A stretch of DNA of 64,000 bases from Xiheibacterium sp038325765 (GCA_038325765.1 JBBQJI010000037.1:8759-72758), one strand, 5' to 3'; counted from the stretch's first letter, positions 25,626 through 35,363 are shown. The notes: generated by a model from the letters alone, not told the origin. Program-made: numbers and translations.

Positions 25626-28010
25626 TCATCGCGAGCGACGCCGAGCCGTTCGTCGCCGCAGCCCGAGGGCGAGCACGAACCAACCCGCGACCTGCCCGCG
25701 CGGAGCGTCGCCCGTCGACGTGCCGGAGGCGCATCCGCAACCGCTGCCTTCGCTGGTCGCTGTGGTCGGTGCCGCCGGCCGCGCAGGCACTCCGATCTCC
25801 GCGGGGTCCTCGGACGGACTCGCCGCCGCCTCGTGCGCGCCCGAGGGGTCGTCGGCCGGGGGCGCGGCGACGATGCCGAGCTCGTCGAGCAGCGACGTCG
25901 CGTGCTCGACGGCGTCGAGCTGCCAAAGCAGGTAACGAACGTCGACCACGACGTTGCGCGAGCGCTCGGGGCTGTAGCCGAAGTCGCCGGCTACGTTCTC
26001 CCACACGCGATCGAAATTGAGCCCGACCCAGCGGCCATCACCGTCGACCACCGGGCTGCCGGAGTTGCCGCCCGTCGTGTCGAGGTTCGCCAGGAACGCG
26101 ACGGGTACGTCGCCGAGCGCGGCATCGACCCACCGGCTCGAGCTCGAGTGCACCGCGGCTTCGCGCACGCGCTCGGGGACATCGAAGGGACCGGTGCCGG
26201 TGTGCTTGGCCATCAACCCAGACACGGTGGTCCGCGGCGTGGCCTCGATGCCCTCGCGCGGCGAGTAGCCGGCGACGCGGCCCCAGCTCAGGCGCAGCGT
26301 GCCGTTGGCGTCGGGGTAGACCGGCCCCTCTCGCACGGTGCGGAGCAGCTCGAAGTAGCGGGGCCCCGCGCCGAGCATCACACCGTCGCGGGTGCGAACG
26401 CGCTGGTCGTGGGCCTCGAGCTCGGTCGCGAGCGTCCGCGCGAGCACGATCATCGGATCTCGGCTGCGCTCGACGGTCGCGGCGTCCGCCTCCCACAGCC
26501 CCTGCACGAACGCGGTATCGGAGAGCCGCGTGCGCGCGAGCCCCTGGGCATCTCGCTCGCCGAGCGCGACGAATCGTTGTGCCGCCGGCATGGCGGCGAT
26601 GCGGCGCAGCACGCTCGCGATGAGGGCGACCTCGACCTGCGGATCGTAGTCGCGGATGCGGCGGGTCTGCGTCCGCCACAGATCGTCGGCGTTGCGATCC
26701 ATGTAGGCGGGCGCGCGCTCGAGGTCGGGTTTGGCGCGCTCGCGGGCGCGACGGACCACGTCGACGGCGATCGCGAGGGCGTTGGGTCCGCGCCCGAGGC
26801 TCTCGAGCAGGAAGTCGCGATCGAACTCGGCGCGTCGCTCGGTCGACACCGCTTCGATGGCGTCGAGGGCGTCGCCGCCGTCGTCCTCTGGGTGCGCGAG
26901 GACCCACGCCCGCAGCTGCTCGGCCTCGCGCTGGCGTCGCTCGACCGTGCGGTTGTGGCGCAGGCCGTCGAGCATGCCCAGCGCGTTCTTGTGGCGGTTC
27001 TGCAGGCTCTTGAGCTGGGCCGCGACCTTGATGCGCACGGCGGGATCGCGGCCGCTGGCGGCCTCGAGGATCGCGATCCATTCGCCGTATAGATCGATGC
27101 GCGCGGGGAACACCTGATCGATGTGGCGCGCGACCTCGGCCTTGCTCTGATACCGCTGGGTGGATCCCGGGAAGCCCATCACCGCCACGAAGTCCCCGCT
27201 GTCGACGCCAGGGCCGACCTCGAGGTGACGCTGGGGACGGAAGGGGACGTTGGCCGCGGCGTGCTCGGCCGGCGTGCCGCCGGGGGCAGCGTAGACGCGC
27301 AGCAGCGAGAAGTCGCCGGTGTGCCGCGGCCACATCCAGTTGTCGACCTCGCCGCCGAAATTGCCGATCGCGGTCGGCGGCGCGTAGACGAGGCGCACGT
27401 CCTCGAGCTCGATCGAGGCGATGAGCTGCACCTCGGCGCCGGCGTAGAAGTCGGCGACCCGACACCGGCGCGCGGGCTTGGCCTCGCACTCGGCGACGAG
27501 GGTCTTGCGCAGCGCCTCGACGGCGGCGGCACGCGCGGCCGGATCCGTCTCGGCGTCGGCGACGGCGCGCACGCGGTCGGTGACGTCGGTGACCGACTCG
27601 ACGATCTGCACCGACGTGTTCTTGGCCACGATCTCGCCGGCACGGTCGGTGGCGAGGAAGCCGTCCTTCAGGTAGTCGTGCTCGACCGAGCTGGCGGCCT
27701 GCAGCGCACCGTAGGCGCAGTGATGGTTGGTCGCGATGAGCCCGTCTGGCGACACGAACGCCGCCGAGCAGCCGCCCAGGTTCACCGTCGCGGCGAGCAG
27801 CCCGACCTGGCGCCCATCGGCGTCGGTGGCCTGCAGCTCCGACAGCGGCAGCCGCAGGCCGGCGCGGCGCAGGGCGTCGGCATCGAGCTCGGGGATCTGT
27901 CGCGGCATCCACTGCCCCTCGTCGGCGTGCACACCCTCGCCCGTGATCACGACCGAGAAGCCCGCGAGTGCGGCGGCGAGGAGCTTCGGGGAGCGGGCGG
28001 CAACGATCAC
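25626..28010 (-). CDS. S46-family dipeptidyl peptidase (DPP11/DPP7-like) with MYXO-CTERM tail
   Basis: 794 residues. N-terminal signal (MIVAARSPKLLAAALAGFSV). The S46 landmarks are present: DEGQWMPRQIPEL, ATNHHCAYGALQ (catalytic His ~97), GGEVDNWMWPRHTGDFSLLR (the Asp/His block) and GGNSGSPVVDGDG (nucleophile Ser ~650). Eighteen residues after the Ser comes Arg (FDRVWENVAGD). In the Porphyromonas enzymes this position is Arg in DPP11 (cleaves after Asp/Glu) and Gly in DPP7, so acidic P1 specificity is expected. The C-terminus (SGCGCASGTSTGD, hydrophobic helix, RRRTARRRSR) fits a MYXO-CTERM signal, so it is probably sorted to the cell surface. GTG 28010 follows TACCCT with a 6-base gap. Confidence 0.93.
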   Translation of the reverse strand: MIVAARSPKLLAAALAGFSVVITGEGVHADEGQWMPRQIPELDADALRRAGLRLPLSELQATDADGRQVGLLAATVNLGGCSAAFVSPDGLIATNHHCAYGALQAASSVEHDYLKDGFLATDRAGEIVAKNTSVQIVESVTDVTDRVRAVADAETDPAARAAAVEALRKTLVAECEAKPARRCRVADFYAGAEVQLIASIELEDVRLVYAPPTAIGNFGGEVDNWMWPRHTGDFSLLRVYAAPGGTPAEHAAANVPFRPQRHLEVGPGVDSGDFVAVMGFPGSTQRYQSKAEVARHIDQVFPARIDLYGEWIAILEAASGRDPAVRIKVAAQLKSLQNRHKNALGMLDGLRHNRTVERRQREAEQLRAWVLAHPEDDGGDALDAIEAVSTERRAEFDRDFLLESLGRGPNALAIAVDVVRRARERAKPDLERAPAYMDRNADDLWRTQTRRIRDYDPQVEVALIASVLRRIAAMPAAQRFVALGERDAQGLARTRLSDTAFVQGLWEADAATVERSRDPMIVLARTLATELEAHDQRVRTRDGVMLGAGPRYFELLRTVREGPVYPDANGTLRLSWGRVAGYSPREGIEATPRTTVSGLMAKHTGTGPFDVPERVREAAVHSSSSRWVDAALGDVPVAFLANLDTTGGNSGSPVVDGDGRWVGLNFDRVWENVAGDFGYSPERSRNVVVDVRYLLWQLDAVEHATSLLDELGIVAAPPADDPSGAHEAAASPSEDPAEIGVPARPAAPTTATSEGSGCGCASGTSTGDAPRGQVAGWFVLALGLRRRTARRRSR

Positions 28011-28016
28011 GGCGCG

Positions 28017-28022
28017 AGGGTA
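28017..28022 (-). promoter_or_regulatory. -10-like TACCCT for the S46 peptidase
   Basis: TACCCT (minus strand) ends 6 bases before GTG 28010. Confidence 0.5.
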
Positions 28023-28173
28023 TCAATGTGCACGGCGGTGCCCAACGTTCGCCCGTGCCCCGCGTGTGGCATGGCGGCGCCCATCGACGCGTGCGCTGGG
28101 TCCTGTTCACCTCCGACGATCCGGGGCATCCTGCCGCCGCGGTGCTGCGCCGTTGCGCACCCCAGGATCCGTC

Positions 28174-31100
28174 ATGTCGCGCACGCGCACTCGCCCCCCG
28201 TTCGGCCTCGGCCCTGGTCTCACGCGTCGCCTGCAGTGGGCGCTCGCGGCGCTGATCCCCGCCGGCTGTGCCGAGCCGCCCGCCGGCATCGCGCCCACAC
28301 CCGAGGGTGACGGGCCCACCGTGGTGTTCGAGTTCGATCGCAAGCCGCTGCCCGAGATCCCGTTCCCCAACGATCTGGCGACGCGCCCCGATCCGACCTC
28401 GCCGACCGGCCTGCGCGTCAACGCCAGCCTCGTGGCCCCGACCAACCTCGAGCAGACGGCGCGGCGCCGCATCGACGAGCTGCCGGGCTTCGGCGTGTAC
28501 CAGGCGATCACGGTGCGCTTCGACGCGCCACTCGACCTCGAGGTGATCCACGCGCGCCATCGCGATCACCGGCGCGAGTCCGGCGCCGACTACGACTTCA
28601 GCAACGACGCGGTCTACCTCATCGACGTCACCCCGAGCTCGCCCACCTTCGGCGAGCCGGTGCCGCTCGACCTCGGCGAGGGCAACTTCCCGATCCTGCT
28701 GCGCACGCCCAACCAATACTGGGAGCACGATCCGAAGACCGTCACGCGGGCGCTGACGTTCGAGAGCTACGAGGAGGACGTCAACGGCAACGGCGTGCTC
28801 GATCGCGGCGAGGACCTCGATCTCGACGGGGTGCTCGATCATCCCAATGTCGCTGCGCTCGAGGACGGCAACCCCGAGCTCGATCCGGCCCGCGATCTCG
28901 TCTCGTTCTACGAGCTCGAGACCGACACCCTCATCTTCAAACCCATCGTGCCGCTGCGCGAGGGCACCACCTATGCGGTGGTCCTGACCAACCGCCTGGT
29001 CGGCGAAGACGGTGAGTCGGTGCGCTCGCCGTTCGAGTACGTCAACCACGCCAGCCAGACCGACGACGTCCGTCAGGCGCTGCCGACGCTCGAGGAGTAC
29101 GGCGTCGCCGCCGAGGACGTCGCGTTTGCCTGGACGTACACCACCCAGACCGCGAGCCGCGATCTCGTCGAGCTCCGCGACGGCCTGTACGGCGCCGGGC
29201 CCCTGGCGTGGATCGCCGAGGACTTCCCACCCGCGCTGACCCGCATGTTCCCGATGCTGGACCGCGTCGATGCCGACCAGGCCTCACCGCCCCCGGAGAA
29301 CCCGTATCTGCTGCCCGGGGACAAGCTCCAGGTCGTGCTCGGGCCGTTCGCCCAGTTCGCGTTCGGCGGCTTCGGCATCACCGATGTCGACCAACTCCTG
29401 GTGAGCCACGATTTCTACGCCTACCACGTGTCCGGCACGTTCCGCGCCCCGCGTCTGCTCGACATGACGACCACCGGCACGCTCGATGCCCGGGCGTGGC
29501 CGAACGATCTGCACCATGCCAGCGTGCGCGAGCGGATCGGCAGCCACGAGGTCCAGTTCTGGTGCGCGATCCCCAAGGCCGAGTTCAAGGCCGACCCCAA
29601 CGCACCGGCGCCGGTCGTGCTCTACGCCCACGGCTACACCTCGAACAAGCTCGAGCAGCTGGGGCTGGCGTTGCACGCGAAGTTCGGCATCGCCGGGTGC
29701 AGCATCGACGCGGTGCTCCACGGCGTCGATCTGCCCGAGGACACCCGCGGCACCGTTCAGAACGTGCTGTCGCTCCTCGGCATGGGGCCGGCGTTCGCCG
29801 CACTCGTCGAGGGACGCATGCAGGACATGGACGGCGACGGCACCTTGGATGTCGGCGGCGAGTTCTTCACCGGCTACATGTTCCGCACGCGCGACAACTT
29901 GCGGCAGACGGTGCTCGACTGGATGTCGCTGGTGCGGCTCATCCGCGCCTTCGGCACCATGGACATGCTCGACGTCGACGGTGACGGCACCGCCGAGCGT
30001 CTGGGCGACTTCGACGCCGACGGCACCATCGACATCGGTGGCGAGGACGCGGTGTTCTTCGCCAGCGGCACCAGCCTGGGCGGGTTGGTGTCGGCGACGC
30101 TCGCGGGTATCGAGCCCGCGGTGGTCGCGGCGGCGCCGATCTCCGGCGGTGGTGGCCTGGTCGATCTGTCGACCCGCAGCGAGCAAGGCGGTGTGGTCGA
30201 GGCGCTGGTCCTGCGCATGATGGGTCCCACCATCATCGGTGAGCCGACCGGCGACGGCGACGTCCGCATCTATCAGCTCATCCCCAACGGCAACCGCGAC
30301 GCCCGCTACGACGTGGGCTTCCGCGCCGGCATCAGGCCCGGCGACACGGTGCGGGTGACCAACCTCGACACCGGCGACGCCCGCTGCGCCCGCGTCATGC
30401 CGCAGGACCCGCCCGAGGGCTACCGCGGGTACGAGGGCTGGCCTTCCGCGAGCAACTGCGCGCTCAACGATGGCGGTGGCTGTCGCGTGTGCCCCGAGGG
30501 CACCGAGGGCACCTACGCCTGCGATCTCGCCGGCACCTTTCGCGTCGGTGTCGCCGCCGATCGCGGCGACGCGCTGCGTGTCGACGTGTTCGCAGGCGAC
30601 GACGTCGCGACCATCGAGGGCGACGAGCGCAACTGCATCATCGACGACGACGCGACCCTGCGCACCAGCCTCGACACCTTCGATGGGCTGCCCTTCACCT
30701 ACCGCGGCCGCGACTACGCGCAGGGCGAGCCGCTCGTCGCGCTCGAGGAGGGCTATGGCTTCCAGCGTGGCACGCCGCTGTTGCGCCGCTTCTTGGGCAT
30801 CGCCTCGATGGTCGTCGAGCCCGCCGACCCGGCGATCTACGCGGCCCACTACAGCCGCGATCTGCTCACGTTCCGCGAGGGCGACAAGACGTTCCAGGCC
30901 AAGCCCACGCACGTGATGGACGTCGTCACGATCGGCGATCCCAACGTGCCGGTGAACACCGGCGTCGCGATCGCGAAGGCCGGCGGTTTCCTCGAGCTGT
31001 CGCAGCCCGACGATCGTTGGGGCAAGACCCTCAACCGGCTCATCATCGACGAGGGGGTGCAGGCGGGCATCCCGTGGCTCGACACCCGCGGGATGTCGTG

Positions 31101-31491
31101 GGGGCCGGTGCTCGTCGATATCGACAATCTGAGCGACAGCACCAACGAAATGGCGATGGACCCCACCGGCTCGATCGACGGCCTGGTCGCGCCGCGCACC
31201 ACGCCCCCGCTGCGCCACTCGGTGCCCACGCCGGGGGCGCAAGACGGCAGCAGCGGCATCGTGTTCCCCATCATCTCGGAGTTCGACGGCGTGCACGGCT
31301 TCCCGCCGCCGGGGATGTCGGGGCTGCCGTTCGACGTCGGGCAATACATGGAGCACATGATCGGCTGGTACTTCAAGACGCGCGGCGCCGAGTTCCGCCA
31401 CGAGGCGTGCATGGCCGAGGTCGCCGATTGCGAGTGGATCCCGGTGCCGCCGCGGTGCATCGCCGATCCCTCGGCGAAGGGCTGTCGGTGA
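28174..31491 (+). CDS. Large surface lipoprotein with lipase-like alpha/beta-hydrolase domain (VolA-like)
   Basis: 1105 residues. The signal ends in a lipobox (LAALIPAGC). The N-terminal domain opens with VVFEFDRKPLPEIPFPNDLA, resembling the N-terminal domain of bacterial virulence-factor lipases such as VolA. The hydrolase core has VLYAHGYTSNKLEQLG (oxyanion-type HG) and FFASGTSLGGLVSATLAG with the G-x-S-x-G nucleophile elbow. Between them lie Ca-binding Asp-x-Asp-Gly-x-Gly loops (DVNGNGVLDRGEDLD, DMDGDGTLDVGG, DVDGDGTAE, DFDADGTID). A Cys-rich insert (CRVCPEGTEGTYAC) and a long C-terminal region follow. Likely a surface lipase or esterase. ATG 28174 has an AGGA eight bases upstream. It is first in a tight four-gene run. 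Confidence 0.82.
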   Translation: MSRTRTRPPFGLGPGLTRRLQWALAALIPAGCAEPPAGIAPTPEGDGPTVVFEFDRKPLPEIPFPNDLATRPDPTSPTGLRVNASLVAPTNLEQTARRRIDELPGFGVYQAITVRFDAPLDLEVIHARHRDHRRESGADYDFSNDAVYLIDVTPSSPTFGEPVPLDLGEGNFPILLRTPNQYWEHDPKTVTRALTFESYEEDVNGNGVLDRGEDLDLDGVLDHPNVAALEDGNPELDPARDLVSFYELETDTLIFKPIVPLREGTTYAVVLTNRLVGEDGESVRSPFEYVNHASQTDDVRQALPTLEEYGVAAEDVAFAWTYTTQTASRDLVELRDGLYGAGPLAWIAEDFPPALTRMFPMLDRVDADQASPPPENPYLLPGDKLQVVLGPFAQFAFGGFGITDVDQLLVSHDFYAYHVSGTFRAPRLLDMTTTGTLDARAWPNDLHHASVRERIGSHEVQFWCAIPKAEFKADPNAPAPVVLYAHGYTSNKLEQLGLALHAKFGIAGCSIDAVLHGVDLPEDTRGTVQNVLSLLGMGPAFAALVEGRMQDMDGDGTLDVGGEFFTGYMFRTRDNLRQTVLDWMSLVRLIRAFGTMDMLDVDGDGTAERLGDFDADGTIDIGGEDAVFFASGTSLGGLVSATLAGIEPAVVAAAPISGGGGLVDLSTRSEQGGVVEALVLRMMGPTIIGEPTGDGDVRIYQLIPNGNRDARYDVGFRAGIRPGDTVRVTNLDTGDARCARVMPQDPPEGYRGYEGWPSASNCALNDGGGCRVCPEGTEGTYACDLAGTFRVGVAADRGDALRVDVFAGDDVATIEGDERNCIIDDDATLRTSLDTFDGLPFTYRGRDYAQGEPLVALEEGYGFQRGTPLLRRFLGIASMVVEPADPAIYAAHYSRDLLTFREGDKTFQAKPTHVMDVVTIGDPNVPVNTGVAIAKAGGFLELSQPDDRWGKTLNRLIIDEGVQAGIPWLDTRGMSWGPVLVDIDNLSDSTNEMAMDPTGSIDGLVAPRTTPPLRHSVPTPGAQDGSSGIVFPIISEFDGVHGFPPPGMSGLPFDVGQYMEHMIGWYFKTRGAEFRHEACMAEVADCEWIPVPPRCIADPSAKGCR

Positions 31492-31495
31492 GCCG

Positions 31496-32371
31496 ATGAC
31501 CGCGAGCACGTACAGCACCGCCGAGCTCGGCCGCTTCCGCGGGGTGCAGCAGCTCGCCTACCGCTGCGCCGAGGAGGTCGCCGCCGAGCTCCACCCGGGC
31601 ACCACCGAAAAAGACGCGGCGGCGCGACTCGGCGCTCGCCTGCGCCTGCACGGCGTCCGCCACTTCTTCCACCAGCCCTTCGCGTGGTTCGGCGATCGCA
31701 CCGCCTTCGCCGGCATCCGCCAGCCGCTGCAGTTCTTCCCCACCGATCGCACCCTCGAGATCGGCATGGCCGCGATCCTCGACGTCGCGCCGATCGTCGA
31801 CGGCTACGCGGCCGACATCGGCTATGCGTTCGCGTGCGGCGAGAACCCGGCGCAGCGGCAGCTCGTCGCCGATCTCGAGGGCTTCCGCACCTGCATCCTC
31901 GAGTGCGTGCGTCGCGGCGACACGCTCGCGGACATCTACCGCTCGGCCGATGATCTGATCGCGGATCTCGGCGTCATCAACTGTCACCGCCACTATCCAT
32001 TCGGCGTGCTCGCGCACCGCGTCTACCACCAGCCCGTGGTGCCGATGGGCCAGGTGCGGCTGCTCGGCTTCGGCCTGGGCTCGGGCGTCGGGCTGCTGGC
32101 GCAGACGGCGATCAGTCGGGTGCCCGCGCGGCTGGCTCGGCTCGCGCCGCGGCTGCGCCAGGGCTCGCCGTTCTGCAACACCGGGCCGGGCTCGGATCTG
32201 CCGCCCGAGCCGGGGCTGTGGGCGTTCGAACCCCATATCGCCCGCGGTGGCGTCGGCGCCAAGTGGGAGGAGCTGCTGGTGATCGAGCCGCGGCGCGCGT
32301 ACTGGCTCGACGACGATCTGCCGCACGTTCGGCAGTGGCAAGGCCCGCCCGCCCGGGCGGCCGGCGAATGA
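31496..32371 (+). CDS. M24 (pita-bread) family protein, Xaa-Pro peptidase-like
   Basis: 291 residues. It follows the creatinase/aminopeptidase P fold: an N-terminal helix (AYRCAEEVAAELHPGTTEKD), then AAILDVAPIVDGYAADIGYA with the two metal-binding Asp in correct spacing, a middle EGFRTCILECVRRGDTLADI and HRHYPFGVLAHRVYH, where the first metal His would lie, and WAFEPHIARGGVGAKWEELL, with two Glu at the C-terminal end. It lacks the long N-terminal domain of PepP, so it is closer to methionine aminopeptidase size. The substrate is unknown. It starts 4 bases after the lipoprotein stop and overlaps the next gene (ATGA). Confidence 0.85.
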   Translation: MTASTYSTAELGRFRGVQQLAYRCAEEVAAELHPGTTEKDAAARLGARLRLHGVRHFFHQPFAWFGDRTAFAGIRQPLQFFPTDRTLEIGMAAILDVAPIVDGYAADIGYAFACGENPAQRQLVADLEGFRTCILECVRRGDTLADIYRSADDLIADLGVINCHRHYPFGVLAHRVYHQPVVPMGQVRLLGFGLGSGVGLLAQTAISRVPARLARLAPRLRQGSPFCNTGPGSDLPPEPGLWAFEPHIARGGVGAKWEELLVIEPRRAYWLDDDLPHVRQWQGPPARAAGE

Positions 32372-33216
32372 TCGCACCGCGGCCAGACGATCTCGCGGTC
32401 GCGATCGCGGCGGCCCACGCCGCCGGCAAGGTGCTGCGCGACGCGTTCGAGACCGACCTGGTGATCGAGCACAAGTCGAGCGTGATCGATCTGGTCACCG
32501 CCGCCGACCGTGCCGCCGAGGCGGTCGTGATCGACAGGCTGCGCGCCGCGTTCCCGGGCGACGCCATCTTGGCCGAGGAGTCGGGCCGGCATGGTGACGC
32601 GCCGCGGCAGTGGATCATCGACCCGCTCGACGGCACCACCAACTTCGCCCACCGCTTTCCCCACTTCAGCGTGTCGATCGCCTGCTACGACCGCGGCGAG
32701 GCGGTGGTCGGCGTCGTCTACGACCCGCTGCGCGACGAGACCTTCGCGGCGGCGGCGGGCCGCGGCGCCTGGCTCGACTCGCCGCGTCACGACCACGTGC
32801 GCATGGCCGTGACCGACCGCGAGATGTTGGCGACCAGCCTGCTGTCGACCGGGTTCGCCTACGATCGGGCGAGCAGCGACGTCGACAACCGCGCCCATTT
32901 CTGCCGGATGCTGCCGCAGGTCCGCGACCTCCGGCGGGCCGGATCGGCGGCGCTCGATCTGGCGTACTGCGCCGCGGGGCGCGTCGACGGCTACTGGGAG
33001 TTTCACCTCGCGCCGTGGGACTGGGCCGCCGGCGCGCTGCTGGTGCGCGAGGCCGGTGGGGTGGTCACGCAGGTGAGCGGCGGAGCGTGGACGCCTGGCG
33101 CGCCGAGCATCGCCGTCGCCGGGCCGCGGCTGCATCCGCGGATGATGGGTGCCCTGCGGGGCGGCGAGGCCCTGCGGGGCGGCGAGGCCCTGCGGGGCGA
33201 TGGAACGACGCGATGA
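32368..33216 (+). CDS. Inositol monophosphatase family protein (SuhB-like)
   Basis: 282 residues. Motifs: VIDLVTAADRAAEAVVIDRL, ILAEESG (Glu metal ligand), IIDPLDGTTNFAHRFPHFSV (DPLDGTTNF metal site) and HLAPWDWAAGALLVREAGG (WDxAAG). All catalytic residues are visible, so it should hydrolyse myo-inositol phosphates or related substrates in the cytoplasm. In E. coli SuhB also affects ribosome assembly. Here the next gene encodes a 23S rRNA methyltransferase, and both overlaps are ATGA, which hints at a shared role in rRNA maturation (inference). The C-terminus is extended by a repeat-encoded LRGGEALRGGEALRGDG tail. Confidence 0.93.
   Translation: MIAPRPDDLAVAIAAAHAAGKVLRDAFETDLVIEHKSSVIDLVTAADRAAEAVVIDRLRAAFPGDAILAEESGRHGDAPRQWIIDPLDGTTNFAHRFPHFSVSIACYDRGEAVVGVVYDPLRDETFAAAAGRGAWLDSPRHDHVRMAVTDREMLATSLLSTGFAYDRASSDVDNRAHFCRMLPQVRDLRRAGSAALDLAYCAAGRVDGYWEFHLAPWDWAAGALLVREAGGVVTQVSGGAWTPGAPSIAVAGPRLHPRMMGALRGGEALRGGEALRGDGTTR
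33151..33199 (+). repeat. 18-bp tandem repeat in the 3' end of the SuhB-like gene
   Basis: GCCCTGCGGGGCGGCGAG twice in full and once in part. As 18 is a multiple of three, the repeat encodes in-frame ALRGGE units at the protein C-terminus. It ends about 13 bases before the overlapping start of the next gene. Confidence 0.9.
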
Positions 33217-35363
33217 CGGTGCACAGCTACTACGTGACGGCGACCCGTGGGTTGGTGGGTCTGGTCGAGGACGAGCTGCACGAGCTCGGCGCCCGGGTGG
33301 TGAGGGCCGAGCCCGCAGGCCTGCGCGTGCGCGGGCCGCTGCACTTCGGCTACAGGGTGTGCCTGTGGTCGCGCTGCGCCAGCCGCGTCGTGCTGCACCT
33401 GCACGACTACGCGGTCGACTCCACCACTCACCTGTACGAGGGCGCGCGTGCGTTCCCGTGGGAGGACCACGTCGCGCCGACGGGAACGATCGCGGTCGAC
33501 GTCACGGCCCAGGGCGAGGTGATCACGCACAGCCGCTATGCGGCGCAGCGCATCAAGGACGCAATCGCCGATCGCATGCGCGAGCGCTTCGGCGAGCGGC
33601 CGTCGGTCGACCTCGACGCGCCCGATCTGCGCGTGGTCGCGTATGTCCGCGGGCGCGGCTGCAGCCTCGGGATCGATCTGTCCGGCTCGTCGCTGCATCG
33701 CCGGCACTGGCGCACCGATCGAGGTGGCGCGCCGCTCAAGGAGACGCTGGCGGCGGCGCTGCTGCGGCGCGGCGGCTGGGCCGAGCGCGCGGCGCGGGGC
33801 GAGCCGCTGGTCGACCCGATGTGTGGTGCCGGCACGATCGTGATCGAGGCGGCGACCATCGCCACCGACCGTGCGCCGGCGCTGCTGCGCGAGCGCTTTG
33901 GCTTCACCGCGTGGCGCGGCCACGACGAGGAGGCGTGGAACGGGCTGCTGCACGAGGCGCGGGCGCGGGCCGAGCAGGGCGCGATGAGGGCGGTTCCGGA
34001 GATCGTCGGCTTCGACGCAGCCGAGGACGCGATCGTGCGCGCGCGGGCCAATGCCGGCCGTGCCGGCGTCTCTCGCTGGGTCCGCTTCGAGCGCGCTGCG
34101 GTCAAGAGCGCGGTGCCGCGCGCGGCTGCGGGCGCGGTGGGCCTGGTGGTGACGAATCCACCGTACGGCGCGCGCATGGGCACCGTCGCCACGGTCCGCA
34201 ACACGTTCGACGAGCTCGCGACGCTGCTGCACGGACCGCTGGCGGGATGGCACGCCGAACTCATCGTGGCCGAAGCGGCGCCGCTCGAGCGGCTGGGGCT
34301 CGGCCACGTCGACGCACCGACGGTCGACAACGGTCCGATCGCCTGCCGCATGCTGTCGGGCACCACCGGTGCCCCGCTCGAGTTGGCGCAGGGTGCCGAC
34401 GACGCCGGCGCCGAAGAAACCGATACCGTCGATGGCGCGCCGTTTGCTGCCCGGCTGCGCAAGAACCTCGCGCGCGTCGGTCCGTGGGCGCGCCGCTTCG
34501 GCGTCGAGTGCTACCGCCTCTACGACGACGAGATCCCGAGCTTCCGGGCGATCGTCGATCGCTACGGTGACGACATCCACCTGCAGGAGTACCAGGCGCC
34601 ACGCAGCGTCGACGTGAGCGTCGCCGAGGCCCGGCTGGTCGCGATGATCGACGCGGTCGTCCGCGAGCTCGGCGTCGACCGCAGTCGGGTCCACGTCAAG
34701 CGTCGCCGGCCGCAGACCCGCGGCACGCAGTACGGCCAGTTCGACGCCCGCGGCGAGGAACTTGCCGTGCACGAGGGCGGTGCCACGTTCCTCGTCAACC
34801 TCACCGACTATCTCGACACCGGGCTCTTCATCGATCACCGCGCGTTGCGGCGCCTCGTGGCGCATTGGGTCGCCGAGCGCGGTGGCAAGCCGCGGGTGCT
34901 CAACTTGTTCAGCTACACTGGCGCGTTCTCGGTGATCTCGGCCAAGGCCGGGGCCGTGACCACCTCGGTCGATCTGTCGAACACCTACCTGGGCTGGTGC
35001 GAGCGCAACTTCGCCGCCAACGGCATCGACGTGCGCCGCCACGCCCTCGTCAAGGCCGACTGCACCCGCTGGGTCGCGGAGCAGCGAGGGCAGTGGGATC
35101 TGATCGTCTGCGACCCACCGAGCTACTCGGCGTCGAAGTCGATGGAGGGCACCTTCGAGATCCAGCGCGATCACGTCGCGCTCGTCCGTCAGTGCCTGGC
35201 GCGGCTGGCCAGAGGCGGCACTTTGCTGTTCTCGACCAACAAGCGCGGCTTCGTGCTCGACCCCGAGGCGCTGCCCGAGCTGCGCGACATCACGGCCGCG
35301 ACCTTGGATCCCGACGTCCGCCGCTCGCCGCCGCCGCACCAGTGCTGGCGTGCGGACGTGTAG
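33213..35363 (+). CDS. rlmL: Bifunctional 23S rRNA methyltransferase RlmKL
   Basis: 716 residues. The N-terminal half is RlmL-like (m2G2445): a THUMP region around 50-160, SAM motif DPMCGAGTIVIEAA, and the catalytic VVTNPPYGARMG. The C-terminal half is RlmK-like (m7G2069): FLVNLTDYLDTGLFIDHRAL, VLNLFSYTGAFSVISAKAGA (motif I), SVDLSNTYLGWCERNFAANG and IVCDPPSYSASKSMEGTFEI. The full-length fusion is the standard gammaproteobacterial arrangement. It acts on assembling large ribosomal subunits in the cytoplasm. ATG 33213 overlaps the stop of the SuhB-like gene. Confidence 0.96.
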   Translation: MTVHSYYVTATRGLVGLVEDELHELGARVVRAEPAGLRVRGPLHFGYRVCLWSRCASRVVLHLHDYAVDSTTHLYEGARAFPWEDHVAPTGTIAVDVTAQGEVITHSRYAAQRIKDAIADRMRERFGERPSVDLDAPDLRVVAYVRGRGCSLGIDLSGSSLHRRHWRTDRGGAPLKETLAAALLRRGGWAERAARGEPLVDPMCGAGTIVIEAATIATDRAPALLRERFGFTAWRGHDEEAWNGLLHEARARAEQGAMRAVPEIVGFDAAEDAIVRARANAGRAGVSRWVRFERAAVKSAVPRAAAGAVGLVVTNPPYGARMGTVATVRNTFDELATLLHGPLAGWHAELIVAEAAPLERLGLGHVDAPTVDNGPIACRMLSGTTGAPLELAQGADDAGAEETDTVDGAPFAARLRKNLARVGPWARRFGVECYRLYDDEIPSFRAIVDRYGDDIHLQEYQAPRSVDVSVAEARLVAMIDAVVRELGVDRSRVHVKRRRPQTRGTQYGQFDARGEELAVHEGGATFLVNLTDYLDTGLFIDHRALRRLVAHWVAERGGKPRVLNLFSYTGAFSVISAKAGAVTTSVDLSNTYLGWCERNFAANGIDVRRHALVKADCTRWVAEQRGQWDLIVCDPPSYSASKSMEGTFEIQRDHVALVRQCLARLARGGTLLFSTNKRGFVLDPEALPELRDITAATLDPDVRRSPPPHQCWRADV

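Noticed and set aside
26038..29049. Long minus-strand frame of about 1000 codons
   Set aside because: Arg/Ala/Pro-rich shadow of the S46 peptidase and of the lipase-like gene. No domain; typical of high-GC DNA.
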